Positions 16,374 through 25,476 of a stretch of DNA of 64,000 bases are shown in pieces. Origin of the DNA: Streptomyces sp. SLBN-31 (lineage in GTDB: Bacteria > Actinomycetota > Actinomycetes > Streptomycetales > Streptomycetaceae); NCBI RefSeq assembly GCF_006715395.1, contig NZ_VFNC01000001.1:620001-684000 (forward strand), written 5' to 3'. Below the pieces are notes generated by a model. It was not told the origin of the DNA. It saw only the letters and a list, made by a program, of their open reading frames with translations, and ran no database searches. Position numbers and translations under genes: made by a program. How positions within the stretch are numbered: position 1 is the stretch's first letter; the number at the start of each line of letters is the position of its first letter.

Positions 16374-16835
16374 ATGGCAGACACCCACGACCACCCCGGC
16401 GAGCAGGCCGCGGACGACCCCGTCAAGCTCATCGGCGTCCGCGAGACGCCCCTGTCCGTCGACGAGGTCTTCCGGGCCGTCGGGGACGACGCCGCCGGCG
16501 GGACCGCGCTGTTCGTGGGCACCGTGCGCAACCACGACGGCGGCGCTGACGTCGACCGGCTCGGCTACTCGTGCCACCCCAGTGCCGAGGCGGAGATGCG
16601 GCGGATCGCCGAGAAGGTCGTCGCGGAGTACCCCGTACGGGCGCTGGCGGCCGTGCACCGCGTCGGGGACCTCGCGGTCGGGGATCTCGCCGTCGTCGTC
16701 GCCGTGTCGTGTCCGCACCGGGGTGAGGCCTTCGACGCCTGCCGGAAGCTGATCGACGACCTCAAGCACGAGGTGCCGATCTGGAAGCACCAGACCTTCT
16801 CCGACGGTACGGAGGAATGGGTCGGCGCCTGCTGA
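16374..16835 (+). CDS. moaE: Molybdopterin synthase catalytic subunit MoaE
   Basis: A 153-residue MoaE protein, which with MoaD-thiocarboxylate converts cPMP to molybdopterin. Diagnostic features are GGTALFVGTVRNH near residue 45, VGDLAVGDLAVVVAVS with the following CPHRGEAFDAC, and PIWKHQ near the end with the conserved Lys. The ATG at 16374 is the first that fits family length; the frame is open further upstream. It is monocistronic here, with no moaD alongside. It matters for the molybdoenzyme encoded at 34.3 kb. Confidence 0.92.
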   Translation: MADTHDHPGEQAADDPVKLIGVRETPLSVDEVFRAVGDDAAGGTALFVGTVRNHDGGADVDRLGYSCHPSAEAEMRRIAEKVVAEYPVRALAAVHRVGDLAVGDLAVVVAVSCPHRGEAFDACRKLIDDLKHEVPIWKHQTFSDGTEEWVGAC

Positions 16836-16839
16836 GCAC

Positions 16840-16866
16840 ACGGAAGGAGTCCGCTGACTCCCTTCG
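16840..16866. terminator. Probable terminator after moaE
   Basis: An imperfect inverted repeat (GAAGGAGTC with GACTCCCTTC, 4-nt loop) lies immediately after the moaE stop. It is moderately convincing. Confidence 0.5.
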
Positions 16867-16974
16867 TCGGTCCCGGGTTGCGTAACCGCACCCCTGGCGT
16901 GAGCGTTGTCAGTGGCGGCGGTTAATCTGCTGATCAGTCAGTTCGCGATCGCTCACCGGGGTTGGGAGGGCGGC

Positions 16975-17139
16975 ATGGGTGCGCTCGTGTGGTTGTTGAT
17001 TCCGCTGGTAGCCGCGATCGGCGCCGGTCTGTGGGGCAGTTGGGCCAACCGCACCCGTAAGGCGCGCGGCGACGGGCCGGAGCTCGACGGGTACGCGCGT
17101 TTCCGTGAGGCCATGGAGAAGTCCCACTCCGGTACATGA
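16975..17139 (+). CDS. Small single-pass membrane protein
   Basis: A 54-residue protein starting MGALVWLLIPLVAAIGAG, one transmembrane helix, followed by a basic stretch (NRTRKARGDGPE) and an amphipathic tail. The ATG at 16975 has GGGAGGG 4 nt upstream; an in-frame upstream extension lacks an SD. Positive-inside placement puts the C-terminal tail in the cytoplasm. It lies 51 bp before the PDZ protease gene, and similar small proteins sit at this place in other Streptomyces, but the function is unknown. Confidence 0.7.
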   Translation: MGALVWLLIPLVAAIGAGLWGSWANRTRKARGDGPELDGYARFREAMEKSHSGT

Positions 17140-17190
17140 CAGGGGTGGGCCTGACGGCCCTCTGACAGAGGCGTCCCGTACTGTCGTGGC

Positions 17191-18288
17191 ATGCCACGCC
17201 GCACCGCGACGATGCTCGCCTCCACCCTGATGCTGATCGCGCTCCTGTGCGCGGGAGTCTTCATCCCCGTGCCGTACTCGGAGATGTCCCCGGGCCCGAC
17301 GGTGAACACCCTGGGGAACCACGACGGCGAGCCGGTGCTGCAGGTCTCCGGGCGCAGGACCTACGCCACCAGCGGGAACCTGAACATGACCACGGTGCGG
17401 GTCACCAGCGCCGACTACCGGATGAACCTCGTCGAGGCCGTGTACGGGTGGCTCGCGCACGACAACAAGGTCGTGCCGCACGACACGCTCTACCCGGACG
17501 GCAAGACCGAGGAGCAGTCGACCCAGGAGAACGCCGAGGAGTTCAGCCAGTCGCAGGAGAGCGCCAAGGTGGCGGCGCTGAAGCAGCTCGACATTCCGGT
17601 GACGTCCTGGGTGATCGTCTCCACGGTCGTCAAGGACTCGCCCGCCGAGGGCAGGCTGCACGCCGGGGACGTCATCAAGGCCGTCGACGACACCGCGGTC
17701 AAGAAGCCGGCCGACGTCGCCAAGCTGGTGACCAAGCACAAGCCGGGCCAGAACGTGGTCTTCACGATCGTGCCGGCCAAGGAGCAGGCCGCCGCCGAGA
17801 AGGCGCGCAAGACGCCGACGAAGACCGAGAAGATCACGATCACGACCGCCACGTCCGACGACAGCGGCGCGAAGCGGGCCATCGTCGGGATCTCCGCCGG
17901 GACCGACCACACCTTCCCGTTCACCATCGACATCAAGCTCGCCGACGTCGGCGGCCCCAGCGCCGGTCTGATGTTCGCGCTCGGCATCTACGACAAGCTC
18001 ACCCCGGGCAGCCTCACCGGCGGCAAATTCGTGGCCGGCACCGGCACCATCGACGACAACGGCAAGGTCGGCCCGATCGGCGGCATCGAGATGAAGACGG
18101 TCGGCGCGCGCAACAAGGGCGCCCAGTACTTCCTGACCCCGGCCGAGAACTGCTCGGCCGCCGCCAAGGACACCCCCGGTGGACTCAGGCTGGTCAAGGT
18201 GAACACCATCAAGGACGCCCTGTCCGCGCTCAAGGACATCCGCAGCGGCGACACCGCCGACCTGCCGAAGTGCACGACCAAGGGCTGA
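17191..18288 (+). CDS. Membrane-anchored PDZ / Lon-like serine protease (YlbL type)
   Basis: A 365-residue protein with an N-terminal transmembrane anchor (residues 8-27), a PDZ domain (about 130-195, VVKDSPAEGRLHAGDVIKAV) and a C-terminal Lon-like (S16) protease domain. The catalytic dyad is Ser257 in GGPSAGL and Lys302 in GGIEMKTVGA. The domain faces outside the membrane. Relatives in Bacillus (YlbL) and actinobacteria are quality-control or regulatory proteases. It is followed by a terminator. ATG 17191 gives the complete anchor. Confidence 0.9.
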   Translation: MPRRTATMLASTLMLIALLCAGVFIPVPYSEMSPGPTVNTLGNHDGEPVLQVSGRRTYATSGNLNMTTVRVTSADYRMNLVEAVYGWLAHDNKVVPHDTLYPDGKTEEQSTQENAEEFSQSQESAKVAALKQLDIPVTSWVIVSTVVKDSPAEGRLHAGDVIKAVDDTAVKKPADVAKLVTKHKPGQNVVFTIVPAKEQAAAEKARKTPTKTEKITITTATSDDSGAKRAIVGISAGTDHTFPFTIDIKLADVGGPSAGLMFALGIYDKLTPGSLTGGKFVAGTGTIDDNGKVGPIGGIEMKTVGARNKGAQYFLTPAENCSAAAKDTPGGLRLVKVNTIKDALSALKDIRSGDTADLPKCTTKG

Positions 18289-18309
18289 CGCACAACCTCG
18301 GGCACGGCC

Positions 18310-18340
18310 GGGGGCGCTCCCGCCGACGCGGGGCGCCCCC
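18310..18340. terminator. Terminator between PDZ protease and PPA1309-type gene
   Basis: A GC-rich stem of about 13 bp (GGGGGCG... with ...CGCCCCC) and short loop, followed by TTCGTCG, lies between two convergent genes. Confidence 0.65.
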
Positions 18341-18358
18341 TTCGTCGTACCGAAGGGC

Positions 18359-18901
18359 TCAGTCCTCGAAGGTCGCCGACAGGGCCTCGGCAAGGCCCGG
18401 GACCAGGTCGCGGCCCGTGAGGACCTCCGTGGGCGTGTCCTTCTCGCGCAGCCGCAGGGCCGACTCGCGGGTGCCGTCGCGCAACACCGCGACCGTCATA
18501 CGGACCTCCTGGCGGTCCGGGTGCTCGGCGACCCACTGCGCGAGCTTCTTCTCGTTCAGCCCCTCCGGTACGGCCGCCTCGGCGGACGCCGGCAGCATCA
18601 GCCGCTCCACCGTCAACGCGCAGCCGGCCACCGCGTCGGGCCAGGCGATCGTGGCGAGGAATTCGTCCAGCGGGTTGCCCGCCGGGATCTCGTCCTGCTC
18701 GATCGGGGTGAGACCGGCGGACTCCTGCTCCTCCTCCAGGCCGAGCTGCGCCGCGAGGGCGGGTTCCTGGGCGCGCAGCCGAGCGGTGTCTACGAGGGCG
18801 AAGAGGCGGGCGGGCTGGTCCCAGCCGAGGCCGGAGGCGTACTCGTCGATCTCGAGCACGGCCCGGGTGAGCGGGTTCGCCGCCATGGGGGTGTTGGACA
18901 T
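18359..18901 (-). CDS. PPA1309-type conserved actinobacterial protein
   Basis: A 180-residue acidic cytoplasmic protein found widely in actinobacteria next to the Lon-like protease and UPF0182 genes. Features include NPLTRAVLEIDEYASGLGWDQP at the start, WPDAVAGCALTVERLMLP in the middle, and RESALRLREKD late on. No enzymatic motif is visible. The ATG at 18901 has GCAGGA upstream; a GTG two codons earlier is less well spaced. It is divergent from the UPF0182 gene. The function is unknown; only the synteny is conserved. Confidence 0.75.
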   Translation of the reverse strand: MSNTPMAANPLTRAVLEIDEYASGLGWDQPARLFALVDTARLRAQEPALAAQLGLEEEQESAGLTPIEQDEIPAGNPLDEFLATIAWPDAVAGCALTVERLMLPASAEAAVPEGLNEKKLAQWVAEHPDRQEVRMTVAVLRDGTRESALRLREKDTPTEVLTGRDLVPGLAEALSATFED

Positions 18902-19064
18902 GGTCACAATCCTGCCTCGTTCATGGCCGGAATCGGGAACCGAGTAAACGGTGAGTAAGTTGCATAGGTGTGGGCCCACGATCACGGGGGGCCACGGCAG
19001 GTCCGTGAAACCGCGGGCCTGACGGACCGACAGCGACTTCGAGGTGCGCACCTTGGCTTTCCAG

Positions 19065-21998
19065 ATGCCGGACCGCGGCGGAGGCCCGACGGGGCCACGG
19101 ATCAGAGTGGGCCGCCCGTCCCGGCGCGTCCGGACCCTGCTCATGACACTGGGCGTCCTTGCCGTGCTCGGCATGGCGTTCACCATGTTCGCGGGCTTCT
19201 GGACGGACTGGCTCTGGTACCGGTCGGTGCACTACTCGTCCGTGTTCACCACCACCCTGTGGACGAAGATCGGCCTGTTCTTCGTCTTCGGTCTGCTGAT
19301 GGCCCTCGCGGTCGGATTCAACATCTGGCTCGCGCACCGGCTGCGGCCGCCGCTGAGCGCCATGTCGATGGAGCAGCAGAGCCTGGACCGTTACCGAATG
19401 GGCATCGCGCCCTACAAGAGGTGGCTGCTGCTCGGGATCACCGCACTGGTGGGCCTGATCGCCGGCGCCTCGGCGTCCGGCCAGTGGCGGACCTGGCTGA
19501 TGTGGGTCAACGGCGTGCCCTTCCACCAGAAGGACCCGCAGTTCCACCTCGACGTCTCCTTCTACGCCTTCGACCTGCCCTGGTACCGCTTCCTGCTGGG
19601 CTTCGGCTTCGCCGCCACGATCCTCGCGCTGATCGCCGCCGCGCTGACGCACTACCTGTACGGCGGCCTCAGGATCACCTCCCCGGGCGCGCGGGCCACG
19701 GCTGCCGCGACCGGGCACCTGTCGGTGCTGCTCGGGGTCTTCGTCGCGCTGAAGGCGGTCGCGTACTGGCTCGACCGGTACGGCCTGGCGGTGAAGTCCA
19801 GCGACTTCAAGGCCACGGACAACTGGACCGGCCTGAGGTACGTCGACGCCAACGCCTATCTGCCGGCGAAGACCATCCTGTTCTGCATCGCCGTCATCTG
19901 CGCCCTGCTGTTCTTCGCCACCCTGTGGCGGCGCACCTGGCAGCTGCCGGTGATCGGCTTCGGCCTGATGGTGCTCTCGGCGATCCTGATCGGCGGCCTC
20001 TACCCGGCGATCGTCCAGAAGTTCCAGGTCCAGCCGAACGAGCAGGCCAAGGAAGCCCCGTACGTCCAGAAGAACCTCAAGGCGACGCGCGAGGCCTACG
20101 GCATCGACGGCACCAAGGTCAGCGACTACTCGGGCACCAGCAAGACCGACGACAAAGCCACGCTGCGCGACGACGTCGACTCCACGGCGAGCATCCGCAT
20201 CCTGGACCCGAACATCGTCTCGCCGACGTTCCAGCAGCTGCAACAGATCAGGAACTACTACGCGTTCCCGACCAACCTGGACGTCGACCGCTACACCAAG
20301 GACGGCAAGGTCCAGGACACGGTCATCGGTCTGCGCGAGCTGAACCTCAACGGCATTCCGAAGAACAACTGGATCAACGACCACTTCCGCTACACCCACG
20401 GCTACGGCGTGGTGGCGGCGAAGGGCACCGCGGCCGACCCCAACGGCCAGCCGGTCTTCACCGAGTCCGACCTGCCGTCCCGGGGCGACCTGGGGACGTA
20501 CGAGCAGCAGGTTTACTACGGCGAGAAGACCACCACCTACTCGATCGTCGGCGGTCCCCAGAAGGAGATCGACTACTCCGACGACAGCGGTGAGAAGACC
20601 ACCAGCTACAAGGGCAAGAGCGGCGTCAACCTCGCCAACCCGATCAACCGGGCGGCGTACGCGGTGACGTTCAGCGAGCCGCAGATCCTGTACTCCGGCG
20701 CCATCGGCGAGGGTTCGCGGATCCTGTACAACCGCACGCCCAAGGAGCGCGTCGAGGCGGTGGCGCCCTGGCTGACCATCGACGGCGACGCCTATCCGGC
20801 GGTGGTGGACGGCCGTATCCAGTGGATCGTCGACGCCTACACGACGACGAACGGCTACCCGTACGCCTCCCGTACGACCCTGGGCGACACGACGGCCGAC
20901 TCGCTGACCGCGACCAACAACTCGCGCGCGGTGGTGGCCCAGCAGAACCAGGTCAACTACATCCGCAACTCGGTGAAGGCGACGGTCGACGCGTACACCG
21001 GGCAGGTCAAGCTCTACCAGTGGGACACCCAGGACCCGGTCCTGAAGACCTGGATGAAGGCCTTCCCGGGCACGGTCGAGTCCAAGAGCGCCATCTCCAA
21101 GTCGCTCCTGGCCCATCTGCGCTACCCCCAGGACCTGTTCAAGGTCCAGCGCGAGCTGCTGACCCGCTACCACGTCACCAACCCGACCACCTTCCTCACC
21201 GGCAGCGAGGTGTGGCAGGTGCCGGACGATCCGACCAACAAGTCGGGCAACGCGGTGCCGCCGTACTACCTGAGCATGAAGATGCCCGACCAGGCGTCGC
21301 AGGCGTTCTCGCTGACGACGACGTTCACGCCCAACGGCCGTGACAACCTGAGCGCGTTCATGTCGGTCGACGCACAGGCGGACTCCAGCGACTACGGCAG
21401 GATCAGAATCCTGAAACTGCCGACGAGCACGACGGTCGACGGACCCAAACAGGTGCAGAGCCAGTTCAACTCCGAACAGGACATCGCCGAGTCGATCAAG
21501 CTGCTCAAGGGCGGCGACTCCGACATCGAGTACGGCAACCTGCTGACGGTGCCGCTCGACGGAGGACTGCTCTACGTGGAGCCGGTCTACGTACGCGGTG
21601 GTGGACTGAAGTACCCACTGCTGCGGAAGGTGTTGGTCAGCTACGGCGACAAGACCGCCTTCGAGGACACGCTCGACCAGGCGCTCAACAAGGTCTTCGG
21701 GGCGGAGAGTTCGACCACTCCGCCGCCCGACAAGGGGACCACGACGCCGCCGACGTCCAACAACCCGACGGTCCAACAGGCTCTCGACGACGCCCAGAAG
21801 GCCTTCGACGCCGGCCAGACGGCCCTGAAGAAGGGCGACTGGAAGTCGTACGGCGAGGCGCAGAAGGACCTCGAGGACGCGCTGAAGAGGGCCGAGGAGG
21901 CGCAGGCCAAGGCCGACAAGACCGCGGGTGGCAAGAACACCGCCAGCCCGAGTCCCAGCGGCAGTCCCAGCCCGAGCGGCAGTTCCGGCAGCGGTTGA
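19065..21998 (+). CDS. UPF0182 family large membrane protein
   Basis: About 977 residues. The N-terminal third has about seven transmembrane helices (for example [18 protein letters not shown] and [19 protein letters not shown]). The remaining large domain is soluble and probably extracytoplasmic, with many YxxxK/Q-rich strands. A C-terminal low-complexity tail carries Lys/Glu/Ala coiled-coil-like sequence and Ser/Pro/Gly repeats. The family is widespread in actinobacteria and cyanobacteria without known function. I chose the ATG at 19065 (MPDRGGGP); a GTG at 19044 is also in frame and neither has a good SD. It is followed by a tRNA gene. Confidence 0.85.
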   Translation: MPDRGGGPTGPRIRVGRPSRRVRTLLMTLGVLAVLGMAFTMFAGFWTDWLWYRSVHYSSVFTTTLWTKIGLFFVFGLLMALAVGFNIWLAHRLRPPLSAMSMEQQSLDRYRMGIAPYKRWLLLGITALVGLIAGASASGQWRTWLMWVNGVPFHQKDPQFHLDVSFYAFDLPWYRFLLGFGFAATILALIAAALTHYLYGGLRITSPGARATAAATGHLSVLLGVFVALKAVAYWLDRYGLAVKSSDFKATDNWTGLRYVDANAYLPAKTILFCIAVICALLFFATLWRRTWQLPVIGFGLMVLSAILIGGLYPAIVQKFQVQPNEQAKEAPYVQKNLKATREAYGIDGTKVSDYSGTSKTDDKATLRDDVDSTASIRILDPNIVSPTFQQLQQIRNYYAFPTNLDVDRYTKDGKVQDTVIGLRELNLNGIPKNNWINDHFRYTHGYGVVAAKGTAADPNGQPVFTESDLPSRGDLGTYEQQVYYGEKTTTYSIVGGPQKEIDYSDDSGEKTTSYKGKSGVNLANPINRAAYAVTFSEPQILYSGAIGEGSRILYNRTPKERVEAVAPWLTIDGDAYPAVVDGRIQWIVDAYTTTNGYPYASRTTLGDTTADSLTATNNSRAVVAQQNQVNYIRNSVKATVDAYTGQVKLYQWDTQDPVLKTWMKAFPGTVESKSAISKSLLAHLRYPQDLFKVQRELLTRYHVTNPTTFLTGSEVWQVPDDPTNKSGNAVPPYYLSMKMPDQASQAFSLTTTFTPNGRDNLSAFMSVDAQADSSDYGRIRILKLPTSTTVDGPKQVQSQFNSEQDIAESIKLLKGGDSDIEYGNLLTVPLDGGLLYVEPVYVRGGGLKYPLLRKVLVSYGDKTAFEDTLDQALNKVFGAESSTTPPPDKGTTTPPTSNNPTVQQALDDAQKAFDAGQTALKKGDWKSYGEAQKDLEDALKRAEEAQAKADKTAGGKNTASPSPSGSPSPSGSSGSG

Positions 21999-22040
21999 TC
22001 AAAGGCCGCCCCGCGTCGTGATACGGTTGCCGAACAACGA

Positions 22041-22114
22041 CGCGGGGTGGAGCAGCTCGGTAGCTCGCTGGGCTCATAACCCAGAGGTCGCAGGTTCAAA
22101 TCCTGTCCCCGCTA
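22041..22114 (+). tRNA. Initiator tRNA-fMet (CAT), copy 1
   Basis: A 74-nt cloverleaf ending at discriminator A; CCA is not encoded. The anticodon CAT is in a loop closed by three G-C pairs (GGG ... CCC), and position 1 is C facing T at 72, so the first acceptor pair cannot form. Both are the defining features of bacterial initiator tRNA. It is identical to the copy at 24277. A 16-bp hairpin terminator follows. Confidence 0.97.
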
Positions 22115-22120
22115 CTGCGG

Positions 22121-22157
22121 TCGAAGGCCCGGATCCAACATGGATCCGGGCCTTCGA
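22121..22157 (+). terminator. Terminator after initiator tRNA copy 1
   Basis: A perfect 16-bp stem (22121-22136 with 22142-22157) with a 5-nt loop directly follows the tRNA. Confidence 0.85.
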
Positions 22158-22318
22158 CGTGTGCGAACGCATGTGCCGAGCACAGGGGATACGTGGCGCG
22201 GCGGGGAGTTGGGTGTTCTGTGTTTGACTTGTCTCTCTGTGGGCATGTCGACAAAACGCTGAAGTGACCTCAATGGCTGCGGTATACCAGGTGTACCCAG
22301 GTTGCAGGTGGTGCGACG

Positions 22319-24136
22319 ATGGACGTTATGGGGGACAAGGCAACTCTGTTCGAGACAGGGCGATTTGTGCAGCCTTCCGAACCGGGCGAGACCACGGCCG
22401 GGGAGGCCGCGGAAGAGGCTGCCGAGGAACTGCGTCAGCGGCTCGCCGCCGAAGCCGGCGACGTCGAGGCGATGAGTGTTCTCGGGGCCATGCTGTTGCG
22501 CCGCGGAGATCTCGACGGAGCCGAACCCCATCTGCGTGCCGCCACCGCGGCCGGCGACCGCGCCGCCGCCAACAACCTCGGTGTCCTGCTGCATCAGCGC
22601 GGCTACGCAGACGAGGCCGCCGGATGGTGGCGGATCGCCGCCGTCGCCGGCTCGGCCGCTGCCGCTCACGCCCTGGGCCGGCACCACCGCGAGCGCGGGG
22701 ACGAGCCGGCCGCCGAGTACTGGCTGCGCCAGTCCGCCGAGCAGGGGCACGCCCTGGGGGCGTACGCGCTCGCCGACCTGCTGGAGCACCGCGCGGACGC
22801 CGCGGCGGACAAGTGGATGCGGGCCGCGGCCGAGCGCGGCCACCGCGAGGCGGCGTACCGGCTGGCGCGCGCGCTCGACCGCAAGGCGGCCTGCCTGGAC
22901 GAGGGCGGGCCCGACAACGGTGTCGAGGTGCTGGCCGAGGCCGAGCAGTTCTACCGGCAGGCCGCCGCGCGCGGACACCGGCGGGCCGCGCTGCATCTCG
23001 GGGCGATCCTGGAGAAGCGCGGAGAGCTGAAGGAGGCCGGGCGCTGGTACTTGACCTCCGCCAAGGACGGTGAGGCACGGGCCGCCTGCGCGCTCGGCTT
23101 CCTGCTGCGCGACGCCGGCGACACCGAGAGCGCCGCCGTGTGGTGGCTCAGAGCCGCGCAGGACGGGGACGGCAACGCGGCCAACGCGCTGGGCGCGCTG
23201 CACGCCGAGCGCGGCGAGACGCAGACCGCCGAGCGGTGGTACCGCGCGGCCATGGACGCCGGGGACGACAACGGCGCGTACAACCTCGGGCTGCTCTGCG
23301 CCGAGCAGGGACGGACCTCGCAGGCCGAGCAGTGGTACCGGCGGGCCGCGTACGCCGGGCACCGGGAGGCGGCGAACGCGCTGGCCATCCTGCTGCTCCA
23401 GGGCGGCGACACGACCGGGGCCGAGCCGTGGTTCTCCAAGGCCGCGGAGGCCGGCAGCGTGGACGCCGCGTTCAACCTGGGCATCCTCCACGCCGGACGG
23501 GACGAGGACGAGGCCGCGCTGCGGTGGTACGAGCGTGCCGCGGCCGCCGGGCACACCGAGGCGGCGCTACAGGTGGGGATCGCGCGGCTGCGGGACGGCG
23601 ACGAGCTCGAGGCGGAGCGGCATCTGCGCTGCGCGGCCGGCGGTGGGAGCGCCGAGGCGGCGTACCGGCTGGCGACCGTGCTCGACGCGCGACGTCCGCC
23701 GGAGCCGGCGCACGAGCTGGGCGAGGTGCTGCACGAGAAGACCGAGTGCGAGGAGTGGTACGAGCGGGCGGCCTCCCAGGGGCACCGGCGGGCGCAGGTG
23801 CGGGTCGGCATGATGGCCGCGGCCCGCGGGGACGTCGTGGAGGCGGCCCGGTGGTACCGCGAGGCGGCCGAGGCCGGGTCCCGCAACGGCGCCTTCAACC
23901 TGGGGCTGCTGCTGGCCCGGGAGGGGAGTGAGCCGGAGGCGGCGGTCTGGTGGACACGGGCGGCCGATGCCGGGCACGGTCGGGCGGCGTTGCGGCTGGC
24001 CCTGGTCTACGCGCGTCGGGGGGAGCTGGCGGAGGGGCAGCGGTGGGCCGACCGGGCCGTGTCCCTCGGGCCTGCGGAGGTCACGGAGCGGGCGGCGCGG
24101 CTGCGGGACGCGTTGCGGGAGGAGCTGTCGGCCTGA
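22319..24136 (+). CDS. Sel1/TPR-repeat protein
   Basis: A 605-residue protein built almost entirely of Sel1-like/TPR helical hairpins with recurring patterns such as AAEAGSxxAAxNLGxLLxxRG and WYRRAAxAGH, from about residue 45 to the C-terminus; some fifteen units can be counted. The first 40 residues are a charged leader. No signal peptide or membrane span is seen. Such proteins act as protein-interaction scaffolds. The ATG at 22319 has AGGTGG 8 nt upstream; the ATG at 22328 is an alternative. Two copies of GGTATACC/GGTGTACC (22281-22297) just upstream could be an operator. Both flanks are initiator tRNA genes. Confidence 0.88.
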   Translation: MDVMGDKATLFETGRFVQPSEPGETTAGEAAEEAAEELRQRLAAEAGDVEAMSVLGAMLLRRGDLDGAEPHLRAATAAGDRAAANNLGVLLHQRGYADEAAGWWRIAAVAGSAAAAHALGRHHRERGDEPAAEYWLRQSAEQGHALGAYALADLLEHRADAAADKWMRAAAERGHREAAYRLARALDRKAACLDEGGPDNGVEVLAEAEQFYRQAAARGHRRAALHLGAILEKRGELKEAGRWYLTSAKDGEARAACALGFLLRDAGDTESAAVWWLRAAQDGDGNAANALGALHAERGETQTAERWYRAAMDAGDDNGAYNLGLLCAEQGRTSQAEQWYRRAAYAGHREAANALAILLLQGGDTTGAEPWFSKAAEAGSVDAAFNLGILHAGRDEDEAALRWYERAAAAGHTEAALQVGIARLRDGDELEAERHLRCAAGGGSAEAAYRLATVLDARRPPEPAHELGEVLHEKTECEEWYERAASQGHRRAQVRVGMMAAARGDVVEAARWYREAAEAGSRNGAFNLGLLLAREGSEPEAAVWWTRAADAGHGRAALRLALVYARRGELAEGQRWADRAVSLGPAEVTERAARLRDALREELSA

Positions 24137-24140
24137 CGTT

Positions 24141-24160
24141 CTGGGGGCGGCCGCCCCCAG
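24141..24160. terminator. Perfect 20-bp palindrome after Sel1 gene
   Basis: CTGGGGGCGG is followed at once by its reverse complement, 4 bp after the stop codon. As RNA it could form a GC-rich hairpin and probably ends the Sel1 transcript. Confidence 0.5.
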
Positions 24161-24166
24161 GCCCCC

Positions 24167-24226
24167 GCTTCGGCGCTGAAAGCTTCGACGCTGAGAGCTT
24201 CGGCGTCTAAAGCTTCGGCGCCGAAA
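24167..24226. repeat. Four tandem 15-bp repeats
   Basis: Four adjacent 15-bp units of the form GCTTCGGCGCTGAAA (24167, 24182, 24197, 24212) differ by one to three bases each. They occupy the gap between the Sel1 gene and the second initiator tRNA. Units contain GCTTC/GAAGC-type self-complementarity with the sequence that follows (GAAGCGATTTGCTTC), so the RNA could fold. The unit length of five codons keeps frame on both strands, but no convincing gene uses it. Confidence 0.8.
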
Positions 24227-24276
24227 GAAGCGATTTGCTTCTGTGCTCGTTCCTCACGTACTGTTCTGTTCATCGA

Positions 24277-24350
24277 CGCGGGGTGGAGCAGCTCGGTAGC
24301 TCGCTGGGCTCATAACCCAGAGGTCGCAGGTTCAAATCCTGTCCCCGCTA
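24277..24350 (+). tRNA. Initiator tRNA-fMet (CAT), copy 2
   Basis: Base-for-base the same 74-nt sequence as the copy at 22041, with the C1/T72 mismatch and three G-C pairs in the anticodon stem. Flanks differ beyond a few bases, and it has its own, different terminator. Confidence 0.97.
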
Positions 24351-24357
24351 CTGAAGA

Positions 24358-24395
24358 CAGAGGGCCGGAATCCAGAGATGGATTCCGGCCCTCTG
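24358..24395 (+). terminator. Terminator after initiator tRNA copy 2
   Basis: A perfect 16-bp stem (24358-24373 with 24380-24395) with a 6-nt loop. The sequence is unrelated to the terminator of copy 1. Confidence 0.82.
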
Positions 24396-24434
24396 TGTAT
24401 GCCGGGTGTGGGCCCGCGAGAGGCCCGCACGCCC

Positions 24435-24848
24435 TTACGCCGCGCAGTTCGGGCAGACGCCGCGGTAGGTGACCTCCACGTCCGAGACCGTGAAGCCGAA
24501 GCGTTCCGAGTCCGGGAGGTCGGCCAGGGGGTTGCCCGTCGGGTGGACGTCCTTGATCGTGCCGCACCGGGCGCAGACCAGGTGGTGGTGCGGGCGGTGC
24601 GCGTTCGGGTCGTAGCGCTTGGCGCGCCGGTCCGTGGCGACCTCGAGCACCTCGCCGAGCGAGACCAGCTCGCCCAGCGTGTTGTAGACGGTCGCCCGGG
24701 AGATCTCCGGCAGCTTGGCCACGGCCCGGGTGTGGACCTCGTCGGCCGTCAGGTGGACGTGTTCGCCGTCGAGAACCTCGGCCACGACGCGCCGCTGCGC
24801 GGTCATCCGCCATCCGCGTCCGCGCAGCCGTTCCAGAAGGTCACTCAT
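24435..24848 (-). CDS. Fur-family metal/peroxide regulator
   Basis: A 137-residue Fur-family DNA-binding repressor: winged helix (RMTAQRRVVAEVL ... SRATVYNTL) followed by the dimerisation/metal domain with HRPHHHLVCARCG and the C-terminal CPNC. Both CxxC pairs that form the structural zinc site are present. PerR-like and CatR-like Streptomyces proteins have this layout; no catalase gene is adjacent, so I leave the metal and targets open. A TTGGTCCAA palindrome 53 bp upstream may be its own operator. It probably forms a divergent-free minus-strand series with the CBS gene upstream. Confidence 0.9.
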   Translation of the reverse strand: MSDLLERLRGRGWRMTAQRRVVAEVLDGEHVHLTADEVHTRAVAKLPEISRATVYNTLGELVSLGEVLEVATDRRAKRYDPNAHRPHHHLVCARCGTIKDVHPTGNPLADLPDSERFGFTVSDVEVTYRGVCPNCAA

Positions 24849-24894
24849 ACGGCCAGCCTAACAGAAGGGGACCAGGACGCGAATGAATGTGACT

Positions 24895-24914
24895 TTAGAC
24901 TTGGTCCAATCTGA
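24895..24914 (-). promoter_or_regulatory. Candidate Fur-family operator
   Basis: The palindrome TTGGTCCAA (24901-24909), flanked by AGAC and TCT, lies in an AT-rich patch 53 bp upstream of the Fur-family start. On the minus strand it overlaps a plausible -35 (TTGGAC). Autorepression is usual in the family; the motif itself is not a proven box. Confidence 0.35.
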
Positions 24915-24917
24915 CGG

Positions 24918-25316
24918 TCAGTGCAGCAGGGCGACCTGCTGTCGGGCGGGTGCCCAGCAGCGGATGATGTCGCGGACAGAGACGACCCCGACGGTCTCGC
25001 CGCGGTCGAGGACGATCAGGTGGCGGAACCCGCCGTGCGCCATGGCGTGGGCGGCCTCCTCCAGGGTCCAGGACGGGGCGGCGAAGACCACGTCGGTGGT
25101 GGTGTGGGCGGAGGCGTGCTCCGCGTCCGGGTTCTGGCCGAGCCCCACCGAGTTGAGGATGTCGCGTTCGGTGAGGATGCCGATCCCGCCCGCGTCCGGG
25201 TCGAGGACCACGGCCGCGCCGACGCGGCGTGCGGCCATCAGGGCGGCTGCCTGACGGAGGGTGTGGGCGGGGCCGATGGTGAGGACCACTGTGCTCATGG
25301 CGTCACGGACGAGCAT
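24918..25316 (-). CDS. CBS-domain pair protein
   Basis: A 132-residue protein made of two CBS motifs: the first from about residue 1 to 60 (MLVRDAMSTVVLTIGPAHTL ... GIGILTERDIL) and the second from about 70 to 125 (APSWTLEEAAHAMAHGGFRH ... GVVSVRDIIR). Such stand-alone Bateman modules bind adenosine nucleotides and sense energy state or act as regulatory partners. The ATG has AGGAGGTGG upstream. The partner is unknown. Confidence 0.88.
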   Translation of the reverse strand: MLVRDAMSTVVLTIGPAHTLRQAAALMAARRVGAAVVLDPDAGGIGILTERDILNSVGLGQNPDAEHASAHTTTDVVFAAPSWTLEEAAHAMAHGGFRHLIVLDRGETVGVVSVRDIIRCWAPARQQVALLH

Positions 25317-25476
25317 GGACTTGAGCCACCTCCTAGGGAATCCGGAGCGTTAGTTCACGGATTCACAAGTTCACAAGTGGGGGGACTCTCAGAGTGGCAG
25401 GTAAAGCACGGGTCAACAAGAGGGCGCGGGCAGCCGATTGAGGGCGCGCACGCTCATCTGTGGGTTCCGGTGTGCC

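Noticed and set aside
18921..21776. 951-codon frame antisense to UPF0182
   Set aside because: Composition is Arg/Val/Leu/Gly-rich with no domain; UPF0182 motifs on the plus strand explain the region.
24435..24848. Naming the Fur-family protein catR, furA or nur
   Set aside because: No catalase or metal gene lies beside it and the motifs do not separate the subfamilies with confidence.
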